From: Lineus longissimus
Lineage: Eukaryota; Nemertea; Pilidiophora; Heteronemertea; Lineidae
Assembly: GCF_910592395.1 (NCBI RefSeq)
Contig: NC_088325.1
Location: forward strand, 11,102,109 to 11,166,108
DNA length: 64,000 nt
Reading direction: 5' to 3'
The notes under the pieces are model-generated. The model worked only from the letters and a program-made list of their open reading frames with translations, was not told where the DNA came from and made no database searches. Shown here in pieces: positions 45,653 through 59,000 of this stretch; position 1 is the stretch's first letter, and each line of letters begins with the position of its first letter. A program made the position numbers and the translations under genes.

Positions 45653-48384
45653 TGTTCAACCAATTTAAAGCAAGTTGCACACAAGCTCACCAAGACAGTA
45701 ATATATAGGCCTAAATGTAACACCTTAATAAGTCGTGCCAAAATTCGTTAGAGCGTGTCACGAGAAACCTAGTACAGAAATTGCAGCTCGGTCTGTCAGC
45801 ATCTCGTAAACGTCGCCCCGAGGTAACATGGTAGCCACGGGTCACGACACCCACCCTTTTCTGTGATCCGTCGACATTAATGTAATTCACTATTATTAAA
45901 ATAAATAGTCTATTAGAAATGCAACGGGGTGTATGAACCGGTATCCAAAATATCCATCATCCGTACACACGTCATATGATTCACAGTACATACATTTGTA
46001 TTTGTCAAAACTCTCCTCCTCCGACCTGCTTTGGAACTAAAAACTCTTCTCGTTCAGCGGTGTAGTCAAAAGGCACAACCATACTCACTATTCATATATA
46101 AATAAGGGAACAGGAAGTGAATACAACGTGTCTCAAATTGAGACAATCTTCACTGTCTGTGGTCTATCCCAAGGGGAAATACGATCACTACTGGTCATTA
46201 CCGTAATCTCAGCTCGCATCTGTGATTACTGTTTAGCACAGTTGATTGGATAATGTAAGGATGGGCACCCACTGATCATGGTCCAAAAGAGGCAAAACTT
46301 GAAGTCGAGGAGTAATTGGACCCGAAACTAATTGTGATGCATCTCAAAGCATAGCTAAGAAAATTACCAACTGCATGTGAAGAAGGAAAACATTCACATA
46401 AAAAAATCGAGAATCTGCAGATGACGTCCGAGTAACTTTGTCTAGTCAAAGCCTTTGTGTAGAGGGACATTATTCAATCATGCAAGACTGCTTGTTGTGT
46501 TTTTCTCTTTCATTCCTTTGTGCCTCCAAAGCACTCCGATTTACTAACAAAAACTACTGACATGATAATGACAGAACTGTAATATTAGCGGGAGTCTCAT
46601 TTCTGGAATGGCAAAACATATCCTTGATGATTTGTGTCTGTCTACAACAGTGGCTTGGGAAGATCATCGAACGTTCGAAGGAACGCTCTTAGCATATACA
46701 TTTGTATATATATATGGTATAGGTTTCAAATAGCCGTTTACAAATACCGACTCTGTCGGTAGAAAAATCATGAATTTAAAATTATTGATAGCAAAATGTG
46801 TAAATAACTCTTTCAACATCCAAAGGACCATATTTAGCGGTGGTGAGGGTCGTCAGGGAGAAAACGCCCCCCAAAAGCGTGTTTTTTGCATGCAGTTTTG
46901 GGACCTTTTTGGCGTTCTGCCCCTCCCCTCATCCCCTTCAAGCCAATGTCACCCCATAAACGATATCACATGCATTGGCGAATCGTTTCCAAGGTCGATA
47001 TGACGGGAGCCTATTATATGTCAGGATTAGTAGTAATAAGAATATCATACTGTAATAACGTCACTTGGTATATTTTTACTTTCAGATAACTGGGTATCTA
47101 TACATGAGATTATTTACAATACGATACTCTATTATGGCTACATAAGGTAAGGCTCTATTTCACGTTTAATCTTTCACTCTCATATATCTCGATAACTCCA
47201 ATACACGCAGTCTCAAGACCAACAGTCCTCACCCGTGCCACAAACATTACTTGCAGGTCGTGTAGGTTTTGGAAAAAATTCTTAATCGAGACCTAGCTGT
47301 TCGATCATTGTAATGACAACATCAACAGCTGATGACGTCATGTCGGCTGTTGTTTATTTATTATGTCACGCCTGGAGTTTTGTTGTAGTCGTGTCAACAG
47401 TTGGTTGTTTTCGTACTCAAAAACTGAACTGTGAGTGCTAAAAAATTGGTGTTGTTCTACTTTCTAAGCTCTGGTTAAAATTAATTTGAAAAATACTTTA
47501 AGAAAAAAATTTTACTTTTGAAACAGGAGCAAAAACGCGCAAATTGAAAGGATGATCCGACGTTTCGTTTCAGCTATTTTTCGGATACAGGAAAATCACA
47601 TGGACTCATAGATGGTTAAACGTATGTCTAATGACCATACTAATTGCTCCTTCGAAAGACGTTCGGCGCCTCGCTATGAAGCTATTTTTGAAATTAATGA
47701 GTTTCAAAGCATATTAATTAGAAATGCCACGCGCACCTGTTAGAAAGAACTCAAAGCTTATCAATGCGGGTGGATTTTTTTCGTGACTTAAGAATAACAA
47801 GAAGAGTGTTCGCCGATTCTATTCACTAATAAGACGGGATGACATCCTTGTACAAACTACACAAGATAACGCGACAGCTACATTGCTCGAGCTTGAAATA
47901 TTTATCAAAATAAAATATTTGAGCCTTAGACTTGTGGCAGGGAGAGCGTCGGTTCGGTGCTCGGCAGTGCCACGTGGTGTTCTAAACTGGCCGCGCAGTA
48001 TGTCAATACCTTGGTCCCTACAAATGGTTTTCTGGGTTAGGTGGGGAAAAACTGTTAAGCGCATTGAGACTGTTGTACAAGGCGCTATTAGGAACTGGCA
48101 CAATTTTCTCATTTTGATTGCTCGTATATTACGTGGTGATATGCGTAGATATTTCATTTCGCAGAATAATACCATTTCAACGCATTACTGAAGTCTGTAC
48201 TTACTTTATCCGAATCACAGTATGCATGTGTACATAGACGAAGTCCTGAACTTATTCGTGAATTCATAATTGACTAATTAGGAATTTGATATCAAAAACA
48301 TGACCGGATATTACCACAAATGCTTAGCCATGTATGTGTTCAGAGAAAAAGGCTGGTGATGTTTACAAGTCAAGTCAAGATGAA
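45653..48384. other. Non-coding stretch; CRE-centred palindrome at 47.33 kb
   Basis: No gene is recognised. Open frames on both strands at 47819-48191 are of chance length. At 47323-47352 'caacagct' and 'gctgttg' flank an exact TGACGTCA, followed by 'tttatttatta'. Confidence 0.45.
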
Positions 48385-48955
48385 GTAAAATGCGAAACCC
48401 GAGAGCTAAATCTAATTCCTCTTAGGTCTTCGTTGGTTATTCTATTGACTCGTCCGTCAGTTTTTTCTTTGTGGGTAATGTAATTAAAAACACATTTCGA
48501 GTTCATTGAGAAAGATGAGAAAGTTAATCGAGTTGTTACCTGTGTCGAAAAACTTACGTCGCAATCGATTGCTACTTCTTCCTTGCTGTCTTTTTGGCGG
48601 CACCATTCTAACCTTCTGATGAGTTTTTTTCTACTTTTCGCATATTCAATTCCAAGACTGCCATCATCATGTCACTTCAAAAAGCCGAGAACCTTAATTG
48701 TGTCATTACTTCAAAGATCCAAAATGCGAAACTAACGCCCTCAAATTGCTTGCCATACTTTCTTTCGCTTAAGAGTGCTAACCTTTGGATGACTCGACTT
48801 TTTTTCCCCTTCTATATAGTCCACTATATATTTGATTTCAAAACCGCCATCAAGTTCCAAGAGAAACTTGAGAACCTTAATCGCGTTATTTTAAGATAAT
48901 AAATACGAAACGAACACTCAAATCGATTGCCATACCTTCTTTTGCGTCACCATGG
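48385..48955 (+). repeat. Diverged tandem array, unit about 170-186 bp, about 3.3 copies
   Basis: The ordered blocks are 'gagaa..ttaat.g.gtta', 'tgcgaaac', 'caaat.gattgc', 'cttctttcg', 'ctaacctt..gatga.t..a.ttttttt' and 'ccaa.accgccatca'. They repeat with starts near 48385 (partial), 48490, 48668 and 48852 (partial). 'gccatca' marks the same unit position at 48660 and 48846. There is no coding frame across units. Confidence 0.65.
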
Positions 48956-51900
48956 CGACCCAGCAACGAATCGTTTCAGTCCACGCCCCTCGTTGCCCAG
49001 GTAAATCGTTGAAAAACTCTCGCGACTAGAACAAGAAATTGATCTTGCGATGACATTCCAATCTCTCATATCGTTTTATCAATCATCATCTATTGGAAGT
49101 TTAATCATATCTTAATATGATTGATCACAGTATTGCTGGGAGATGATCACAAGGCAAGAAGGAGTTCGAAGGTGCGTCACTTCCGATACCAACGATGAGA
49201 GGGACATTTCCTCTGGCATGAAGTTTGTGATGTAGCAATATTTATTAGTTGCGTAATCATATATCGATAATAGAGAGTGATTACGGTATTTCTAGGCAAA
49301 AGTGACATGATGAGATGTAGGACATATACATGTATAGTGTGCAGAAATGTCAAAAGTCCGAGTGCTCAATATGCTCAATATCCTCAATTGTGGGCAAGGC
49401 ATCAAGCGAGCAAGAAATATGCGAATTTTGCCAGTCATCTGCATGCATACGAAACAATAAAACTCCCAGGTCAGACATCTCGATGGGCTTCTTACAAGAT
49501 TCTTAGCTGAGATAATATTTTGTTTTGTGTTATACATGTACCTTGTTTCAATATTTTTAGTTAAGATCATGGCTAAAAATCGTTAGAAGATTATACGAGT
49601 GCATTCATACGACACTGAATAGTACGTCAACTAGCATAGCCTTATTTTCTGGATTTTTGACCTGGGAGCTGCATCAAGCGGATGCTTGAGATGCTGTGGC
49701 ACAAACTCCCCCAATCATGTTAGTCATTGTTACCTTTGTAGCCCTCATTATCAGTCAATTAATATGCTAATTCCGCATATCCCATCATGCCAATTAGCAT
49801 GTTACCAAACTTTTTACGGCGTCGTTCAAAGGAAAATGGCGTGCAGCTGACAGCAGAACATTGAGTTCAAGGGTGCTTCTTTTGTAAAAGCGGTATCTCA
49901 ACTCATCATGCAACGTCAATCACTCGATCCAGAAGATGTACCCTGTTTCTTGGCCATGAATTAGAGAACATCACTTATCAAATATTGATGATTCGTCATC
50001 ATTTAATTAAAAAAATATCTGACTGTTGTGCAAGGGTTTATTAAAGGCCTACGCCGTTCGATAAAAATTTAAAACTTGTAATTGAATTTAAAACTTTCCA
50101 ATTCATGAATTGCGTAAACACGTACTTGAGACAGATACTATAAATAACAAGTTTCAGCAAATTCATACAGCACTTTGTACAACTGCATTTCTACCTGGAC
50201 CGAATGGCGCACCCCTTTAATGATTGCCTCCGTTTTTCCTGCTATGGACATAATAACGTCGTCTTCCTTTCTGGCTGTAAGTGACATCAAGTGCCAAGGT
50301 GGGCCATTCGTTTTTCGTTGACCTACAAGACTGGAGACGGTACCAAAGTGACGATCATTTCTGCTTTCGATCAATAGTCATCCGGTTTTATTGTAAATGA
50401 ACCAGTCCTGTACAATTCTTCTTTATCTAATCATTCGCTTCTGCTCCATGCACGGGTTGTCGGGCGCCAGGAATCCTGGCCAAGTGTACCAGCATTCAAC
50501 ATGCTATTCATCCTATATCTGGGGATTAGATTGGTGAAGGTCAGGGCGTTTCTAAACTTGGGCTGCACATTGCCCGTTTAATGTTCAGCTGAAAGCGAGG
50601 AAAATCATGAAGCTACTACACTCCTCTCAAGCACCAGACAACATGACCTGTTGGTCTTCTTCTCATATCTTACTAAATTTCTGCTATACTTTTTCTTTTT
50701 CTTATTCTGATTCATACCCCGAAAATACCGATAAGAGTGTCATGAGATTCTTAGCTAAGAATCTATTCTGACAGGAATCCTATAAACATGATAAAGACTG
50801 CACGTGAACATGAACATGTAATGTACATGTACAAGAATCTATCGTAAATAAGATATATTAAGTGGAATTATGGCATATTCCTTTTTGATACAGATGACTT
50901 CATTTCGACGTCCAAATCGTCAATACGAAAACATGTCACCTAAAAAGGCGGATCTTATCGTTCCGACATTCAATAACCTGACATTGACATTGCGACAAGC
51001 AAAACTATTTGCTTTAGGAAAGACTCGATATTTTCTTGTGATGATTCCATTATTGTTGTCAATTGGTCATGACAGGTCAAAGCCTATTCATCTAATCTTA
51101 TCGACCTCTGGATTTATTTTGCATTGGCAGAGTAACCTGTAAAAAGACGAGATATAAAAATGCTAACCTGATCAAGTCATGCACGAAATTTTAGCAATCC
51201 AATAATTGGCCAGTTATGTTAATATCAAATGCATGGCGGATGTCACTGGCCTTTGTTAGCGCTATCGTTATTGGCCACAGGGCACACCAGCCATGGCGAC
51301 CACGCTTTTTAATTCACCTTGCTTAAGTGATTTTCCTTATCCTTCCGTGGACAAGTTTTTACTTTTATCGGAAAAGCGACAGATGCTCATTCAGTTACAG
51401 ATGTGTTGAAAAACGTTCCATGATCTTCGCATTTTCTTTTACGTGAAATCTATTCAGAAGGTTATCTGTCTTTTTCAAAGCCATCATATACCCATCAAGT
51501 AGAACTCTCCTAGTGAAAATCATCAATGATTAATCCCTCAATCAAACAAATATCTAGGGCACTGCACTCATCATGATCATCTTTATGATCCAAGCTGGGA
51601 CCCAGGTCTCTCGGTGTATTAGGGGTACTACAATAGGCATTACGTTCTTTTGCCCCTCACTTCGCAGTTAAAAGAACTCAGTCAGATCTGGTCTATTGTA
51701 CATGTTGTACTTTAACAAAGCCCGCTAACAGCTTTCATGGGGGTCGATATACCTAAACGGGTAAAGGTCAAGTCAAAACCCTGCGGTAGCAAGCGTTTAA
51801 CATTCGTCGAGTTCTTCTTTCTTATTACCTGTATAAATAAATGGAAAGTAGATTAGGCCGACGCCATCGTTCTATGTTGAGGGTATTCCGTGTATGTTAT

Positions 51901-52529
51901 TAATCAGTCTTCTTCATTATATCATCGTCACTGGGGGTTGCAGTCTTAGAAGAACGCTGGCCTCATTTGTCGAGGGAAAAAGTGTTGTCGCTGCAGACAA
52001 GTATAAATATTTACTAGTATCTCAAATATTCCACCAGTTTGTTAAGGGAGTTAATGTAATTAGTGTCCAGAGAGACATATTTATACGCATGTGATTCGAC
52101 TCCAGTCAATACTAATGAATAAATGAAATTAATGAATAAATGAAAATACGACTTGTAAAAATATTGTTAATAATATTGCAATCGTCATCTTAGATACGTG
52201 CTGGCCCAACTGGTAAGATGTAATTATAAGATATGACTCGTTAAATTTTTGCGAGCCGACGGACATTTAGATTTGCACATGTAAGATATGCGTATAGAAA
52301 ATGTAGTTCATGTTAGTATGGCATCTTCCGTGTGGCGTTTCGAATGCTTTTATCTCAAGATACAAAAATTGCAATAAATAGGGTCTGACGTTCAGTTTTA
52401 GCCAACCCGGTCAAAAGCTGCAAACATCATGATAATACTAAAAAGCTATCTCATGTCATCTGCCCTTACACTCAAACGACCATAAACATTGCAACGGTAA
52501 CATTGTTACATGTATCTGAAAATGGTTTC
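48956..52529. other. Non-coding stretch
   Basis: No gene is seen. It contains a 'gattctta' family copy at 50745-50840 and a related 'caagattcttagctgag' word at about 49494. A 17-bp unit 'taatgaataaatgaaa(t/a)' is repeated twice at 52113-52146. Confidence 0.5.
50745..50840 (-). repeat. 'gattctta / cttgtaac' hairpin family, copy 2
   Basis: It starts with a perfect 20-bp palindrome 'agattcttagctaagaatct' (50745-50764). On the minus strand its other end reads 'agattcttgtacatgtac', then 'acatgttcatgttc', which parallels 29540-29567 and 56553-56592. Confidence 0.5.
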
Positions 52530-52544
52530 ATTGAACCGTGAACA

Positions 52545-52870
52545 ATCCACGAAGTGGTCGCAGAGGCGTACTTAATTAAACTTATTTTGTCCAGAAGTGA
52601 TGCAGCTGAATCGAAAACCTTTTCTCGGGTCAACTCCTGTGTTTGATCAAGCGAGGCACTTTATCAACTAAATAATCCGTCAGGAACTGAAAAGAAGTGG
52701 TCGCATTGGGATGCTAAAGTACAAAAATGTATTTCGTCCAAGATTGATGCAACTACGAAAATCATTGGATTAATTCACGTGTTAGGCCAAGCGAGATACT
52801 GTAGTTGTTCCGATATTTGTCAGGAAGTGAAATCTACAATTGGTCGCAGATTGAGGCTTCTGTTTTGTTC
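52545..52870 (+). repeat. Diverged tandem repeat, unit about 145 bp, about 2.3 copies
   Basis: 'gaagtggtcgca', 'tt.gtccaaga.tgatgca', 'gaaaa.c', 'tcaa.gcgag.(c/t)ac' and 'cgtcaggaa.tgaaa' occur in the same order from about 52549 and again from about 52694. A partial third copy ('attggtcgcaga') follows from about 52838. No frame is shared. Confidence 0.7.
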
Positions 52871-53944
52871 CGCTGCTGAGCAATTATCGTAACATGGTAT
52901 CAAGGACACATCAAAATATCGGACAAGTTATCAAGCTCTGCTAAACAAGGGTATATTATCGTCAGCTGAATTTCCCTTGTGTACTGAGAAACCCCATTAC
53001 CCTCTACTACTGATTAAATATTCACAAAAGGAAGATATCTAGCCAGCAAATTAATCAATTTACCCGCCCTCTTGAGACGCCTGTTTCCCGCGATTGGGGA
53101 GGGATATGCCATGATGACGTCCCTCCCGGGAAATGCGATTGCGTAAGGTGGTGATTTTGCAGCCAGTGGTAAAGGCGGAAATGACAATTCCATGACAGAC
53201 CAATGCAACAAACATGGGATTTTTTATGTGGCATCCTGGGATATCACATCAATACATCTGAACCGATTAATCCTCGAATGTAACAAAAGTAAAGTGTTGA
53301 TTGCATGCATATAATGTATAAAACTTTCCCTCTGGGAGTGAGACATAGAGCTTTAAAGATAGCTAATTCTGGCATCCAAGACTCGGCACTTTGCAGTGCA
53401 TATCTCACGTAGGACATCAAATGTACCAGCTCAATAGGGGTGTTTTAGGTGTGTCAGCAAGAAGTTCTAAGCATATTGATATTAAGTGCCGTCGTTTCGT
53501 GTTGTCGAGGCCTGACCAGGTGACCACTCTCACCATTGTATTTAGCCACACACACCCTCATGCAAGGGCGGGTAAAAATACTATATCAACATGTAAAATC
53601 GTGAACGTGCCAAATCTAAAATTTCTCAGATCAAAATTTTCCCACCTGGCAGAAAGACGGCATGCGGAAATGTATAGGCCCGACCAATGTCTTGCGCATG
53701 CATAGAAGCTTGGTATGGACAAAACGACTCCGATGGTTGTTTGTTATTCAGCCTCCTTGTTCTGCAAATTGGACATGATTTTCTCAAGTTTACCAAAATC
53801 GCCTCGACAGCTCCGCTATGTTTACATTTGTCATTTACTCATACAAGCGTGAATTCCATTAGTCACGTCTCTCTTCTCTTTGAAAATACTTTATTTGTTT
53901 TTGGCTAATTGATTGTTTTAGCATGTCAATTTTGGCTAGGATTC
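52871..53944. other. Non-coding stretch, nothing recognised
   Basis: Open frames up to 104 codons, with no motif. No repeat stands out. Confidence 0.5.
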
Positions 53945-54515
53945 CCTTGGCCATTAGTTCAAGTCCGTACGCAAACACATGTTAGTAATTTATCGCATTC
54001 GAAAGTCAACAGATTAGTAATTTAGCAATGACATGATATCATTCTTGGCAATTAATGTTGTTTGCAAACAAGAAAAGTGGCTGGTATTGGGCGACATTAG
54101 AACGAGATTGAGATTGAATTCTGTACTGTAAACAAACAATAGGACACGTGGGCGTCCTGTTTCCAACTTTTGTTTAGTATTGCCGATATTGATAACGCTG
54201 GATAATTTTAATTCCCCTAAAGACAGTTAGGAAGAGTAATCGTGCCTAATCCACTCTATAGATTTCTGTTTACCTGAAGCGTGGACCCTTTTCATATTTG
54301 CGGGGAAAGAGACAAGCTGAGGATATCGTGACCTTTAGCTAGCTAGCAAGAAATCCGTTGCTATCTTTCCAGGCCTGCCACGATTAATACAGGCCACTTG
54401 TCAAGTCCGCGCGCAAACAGATTAAATAACTTATTGGATGCGAATATCAACAGTTACATTTTTGCAATAACATGCTGGCAATTAATGATGTTTGCACAAG
54501 AAAGTTTATGGACTG
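53945..54515 (+). repeat. Diverged direct duplication, copies about 440 bp apart
   Basis: 53945-54075 and 54388-54500 share 'tcaagtccg(t/c)(a/g)cgcaaac', 'gcaat(a/g)acatg', 'ctggcaattaatg.tgtttgc' and 'aagaaa'. Small indels shift the spacing from 442 to 420 bp across the copies. The region between them has no gene. Confidence 0.7.
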
Positions 54516-56049
54516 TTGGGAAACTTTGCCTCAGCTGTAATTTGATATGACGGACAAAAGGAGATTTGCTGAACATTTACTTACTATTTTTCCTTTGGTT
54601 TATTTGTTTCGTTTTTCAGTTGATTTTCCCATAAACCTGTTACTCCCCCAGGCTTAGTTTATGATATAACTTTACTTTATTGATATTATCCACGCTTCAT
54701 GCATTTTATTGCATTGTTTTTGACCACAACACCGTAATTTACGTTTGGCCATTATGTTTACGAATGTATTAATGACCCCCGTAATTAATTGTCCCCTTTG
54801 TCGAGACCAGTGTTATGATAATAACCAATGAGGTGTTACATCTGATAAAGTTCCGTCGTAAACATTTATTTTTCGTTATCAGTGTCTATCAGAATTCCTG
54901 CATCGGATAGTTTTAATTTTTTTCATCGGTCAGAAATTGATTAAAGTCTCAAGCTATGATAGCAATGGCAATGAAACAAGATTTAGTGTTGAGCCCAGAC
55001 TTTTTTTATTCTTTGGCTCTCGGATTTTTTCCCGATTTTTTGCAGGGGGAGGGGAATGAAGGTTTTATTTTATTTTTTCACCATATTTGACAATCACGAG
55101 CATTTCTGGATGATGTTTTTGGCCGGAGGAAAAGATCAAAATAAATCTCTATTCAAAATCAAATTTTCGCCTTTCTCCGACATCTGCCCAATGATTTTCG
55201 ATGTATAGTACCCCTGTGCCAATCATTGAGGTTCATGAGTCTATGCTGTGCTACTGAAAATAAGTAAAACCTTACTTTCAGATAACAATCTTTTTCCAAT
55301 TAGAAATATTTTATAAATGGGATTTCACCTTTAAGAGAAAACAACTATCAGTGTCTTGGTCTCTCTGATTTAGGAAGCTGAAAGGAAATCCACCAGCCAA
55401 ACTACTACAGGACAGGACAGAAAAAGACACGGACTTTTTCAAAGTAATAAAGAGAAAATTGATAAATAAAACAGCCATTCAAAAATCAAAACTTTTTCGT
55501 TCCTTTTGCCAAATCTTTAAAAACGCCTTTGATGTCGAGCTGAGCAATGGCGTCCAGTTGACATCGCGATAAGTCACACCGTCGCCAAGCGACGAGCAAC
55601 TCACGCGACATTACGTCAACCCGGGTGAGAACTCGGAAAGGGTTTTGATTAATACAACATCATCGTGTTATTGGTTTATCAGACAAGCTATTAATTTTCT
55701 CATGGCGTGCTAAGATCGTTGTCACATGGGGACAGGGCCATGGTTTAATCTGGTGTCTACGGAAATTCGAATCGGCGGATCGATGGTGTCTTCCTTAATC
55801 TCCTATTACAGATATGGCCTTGAATTTGGTCGATAGTTTCGTATATCTGTTCGATACACACGTAAATGATGTTTATACCCATAACATGTGGAAGTATTTT
55901 TCGGTGACTGTGGTAATAAGACCGAAATGTGACATTTGCCATTCAAAAGATTGGTCTTTACTGAAGTCTGAACCAGGGGTTTTGTATAATCAAAACGTTG
56001 ATTAGAGTTGGATGGAACCGCTCAAGCGACACGACGCACGAGCCCTGAT
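54516..56049. other. Non-coding, T-rich stretch
   Basis: AT-rich with several T runs. No gene or repeat is recognised. The short open frames at 55757-56005 overlap on both strands. Confidence 0.5.
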
Positions 56050-56050
56050 A

Positions 56051-56083
56051 TTATGCCCCCGAATTTCGTCGGGGGTATCATAA
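56051..56083. repeat. Hairpin 'ttatgcccccga ... tcgggggtatcataa'
   Basis: The left half 'tatgcccccga' pairs with 'tcggggg(t)ata' across a short loop 'atttcg'. I have the impression that similar 'tatgccccc..ggggcata' hairpins are common in invertebrate genomes, but I cannot confirm it here. Confidence 0.6.
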
Positions 56084-59000
56084 ATAAACTAAAAGAAACC
56101 TGCCTGTACATGCGTAAGCTGAACACCATGATTTAAAGCCATCCACCTTGCTAGATGTTTAATTGTCGTCAGTTCATCTTGCAAATAAAACGCAATTCCT
56201 AACCAAATTAATCAAAAAGACAACACAGCAATAAATATTGATAAATTAATTTACCTTTGCATATTGGATATTCTAGAACTATCTATCAAACTTTCTTTGG
56301 TCAGTTGGCCGGAACTAGCTAGGCAACCGAGGTACGTGGTGATTAGATCCAACTGTGCGGGGGAGGCGTTATTTTTTACCCTAACTTGTTAAATATGCGG
56401 TAAGGCCTGAATGATATTCATTTAATGAATCTGATCCAGAGCCTTCTATCTATCTGGCATGTAGTTAAGATCTTGATCATTTAGTTTTGTGAACGTATGC
56501 ATGTATATATATTCGTTATAAGATTCGTCTAAGACTGAACTATATATCGTATACGAATCTTGTAACGAATGAACGTACATGTCCATGTCCATCTACATGT
56601 ACAGCATATCTAAACTAAGAAACTAATCTTATCTGAAATGTTGACCTGTATATGTCCTGTCAGTCTAGCCTTTGGAAAATCATGGTTACTGATGTTAAAT
56701 GACGGACGCTCAGTGTTATATTTCAAAGATCTCATGTTAGAGTAAAATGACATACATGTACATTAAAATCGATTGGATGGAGTGCATAATGTCATTCATT
56801 TATATACTAAATAGCTGTGTACTGTTAAACACACGAAAAGTATACCATACTAGAAATACAACAATTTTACTCGCATCTAATCAAGTGAAAAAGGCCATCA
56901 TTCAGATATATTCAAAATTATGCCGAGTTACGTATTAGTTGCCATCGTTTCGGCGTCCTTAACTAGTTAGACAGCTAGAAATCTGCGAGGCTAACATTCT
57001 GAAGGGGTCATGCATCAAAAGAGTCCGGCGCCAAGTATCTTTCGAGTGGAGTAGGCTACGTATACTATTACAGATTTGCGGTCTCCTCCTTTGAACTTAC
57101 TGAGATATTCAGCGAAAATTGGACCGGGATTTGCATAACACGCTATAGTGACTATGTTACTCGCGCACAAATTTTCTCAAGTGGTCCCTAATAAACTGGA
57201 CTCATTTGAGAAGCGAGACGAGGACCTTTTTAACTCTTCTTGTAGCGCAAGGTCGTGATACTTGAGGTGGAGATGTTAGACGTGTTTATAGAGACTCATG
57301 TAGGCTATATCATGCTCTTGATCTTGGTTATTGCCCCTGAATTTACGCGGATTTCGTCGGGAGCGCACAGGCAACTCATGATAAAATTCTACTGTGTTTC
57401 TTTTTTAATTTGTGTTAATGATTTTATTCAGTTCCATGTTCATAGCTTGCACAATCTTTACAATATTTTTGCAAAATTCCGTTTTATGATCTCAGACCAG
57501 AAATTTACCCGAATCTTATGAAAAAAATACATTGAAAAATACATGTTTAAAGAAAGCAACACTATGATAGAACATTTGATGATTTAACTGGTTTAAATAA
57601 TAGAATAGAATAATTCCTATCTATCCTTACTTTAAATCCGATCAGATTCATATTGGTAAGTCTACAATTACATTGACTCATGTCGCCAACGAAGCCAACT
57701 ATTTAAAAAAAACCACAAATTATCAACTTTCCAAAGAAAAACAACTTTTGCAAATAGTCTTACTTAGGAATTAAACTAGGCTAATATTTGATCGGAATAT
57801 CTTTTCTGATAAAAGGTCATATGTCATCTAATGAGCTACAAGTATGCTGTTATTTTTATAAAAATGCTATTTCTCCATTTGGGGAATCCAATAAATGGTA
57901 TCGACTTACTAGTTGCCCCAAGGCGAAAGGAAACTAGGCCATAAGGCGTATTGGCGATTTGGTATACATGTAAGTGCTATGTGGTTTTCATGTTAGACCT
58001 TTGAAGTCCTGATTTGCGACGACTGACTGCATTGATTCAGAATACTGTATACTCATTTAACCCATTATTCCCCTCTGTTTTGGCATGTAATCCATTTCAG
58101 ATGATGACGATTGGTTTCTCTAAGGGCCGCCAGGATAACACCCGAACAGTATTTCGCACTAAATACATGTATTTACATTGGACTTTTACCGAATTACTGA
58201 ATGCAACGCTAAGCATGTGAATAACTGTTTTCACACTGGCCGAAAGGCGGCTCATAGCATTACATTACGTCTGCTGTTGCAACTTCGTAAGGTTGCGAAA
58301 CCTGTCGGTTACTGAGCTTGTTTCTCTATACGAATGGCCTCAACTATGGCTCTTGAAAACACGAACATTGCCGTCTCTCATTGGCACCGATCCCATAGCT
58401 TAGGAAAGATTTATACATCAGGCTAATTAGAAGGTTGGGCAACGACCTTGTTCTATGAAAGGGCCGGGAACCAATAAACTATGTTGTGATTATCGAATTG
58501 CGTTCGTGTGGTCGATCAACAAGGGATGGTAATGAAACCAGGAACTTCTCAACTACAGTTCTATTTGAACGAGATACGCCACTCATATTTTCAGCAAGTT
58601 CGTTCTCGTGTGGCTAAATACATGACCGCGTTCGTCTTATGTAATTTCAATCTGACCCAACTTTGAAATGAGACAAACATGCTAGAATTGGCCACCATTA
58701 TCATGATTATTAGCTGAATTTACCAGAATCGCTCATTTGAGTAACAGACGACTTCCAATACATGGTACACAACACTCGAACTTCAAAACGGTGCGTTTGA
58801 CGTCAAATCCAACTTATGCGATTTATGTGCAAATTAATCCAACCATACACGTAACTACAATGACACGTCCACTACGTTTCATTACTGGTCAGCTAAAATC
58901 AGTCAGTTCCACTAAGCCTGAAATTCAAAACAATACGCTTATCCCTATGTGGCATATTGCCCCATAACCGAAGTGTCAGAAGCACCTGTACGTAAAGTGA

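Noticed and set aside
47819-48191. Overlapping open frames on both strands
   Set aside because: Each is near the chance limit. They mirror each other on opposite strands and show no known motif.
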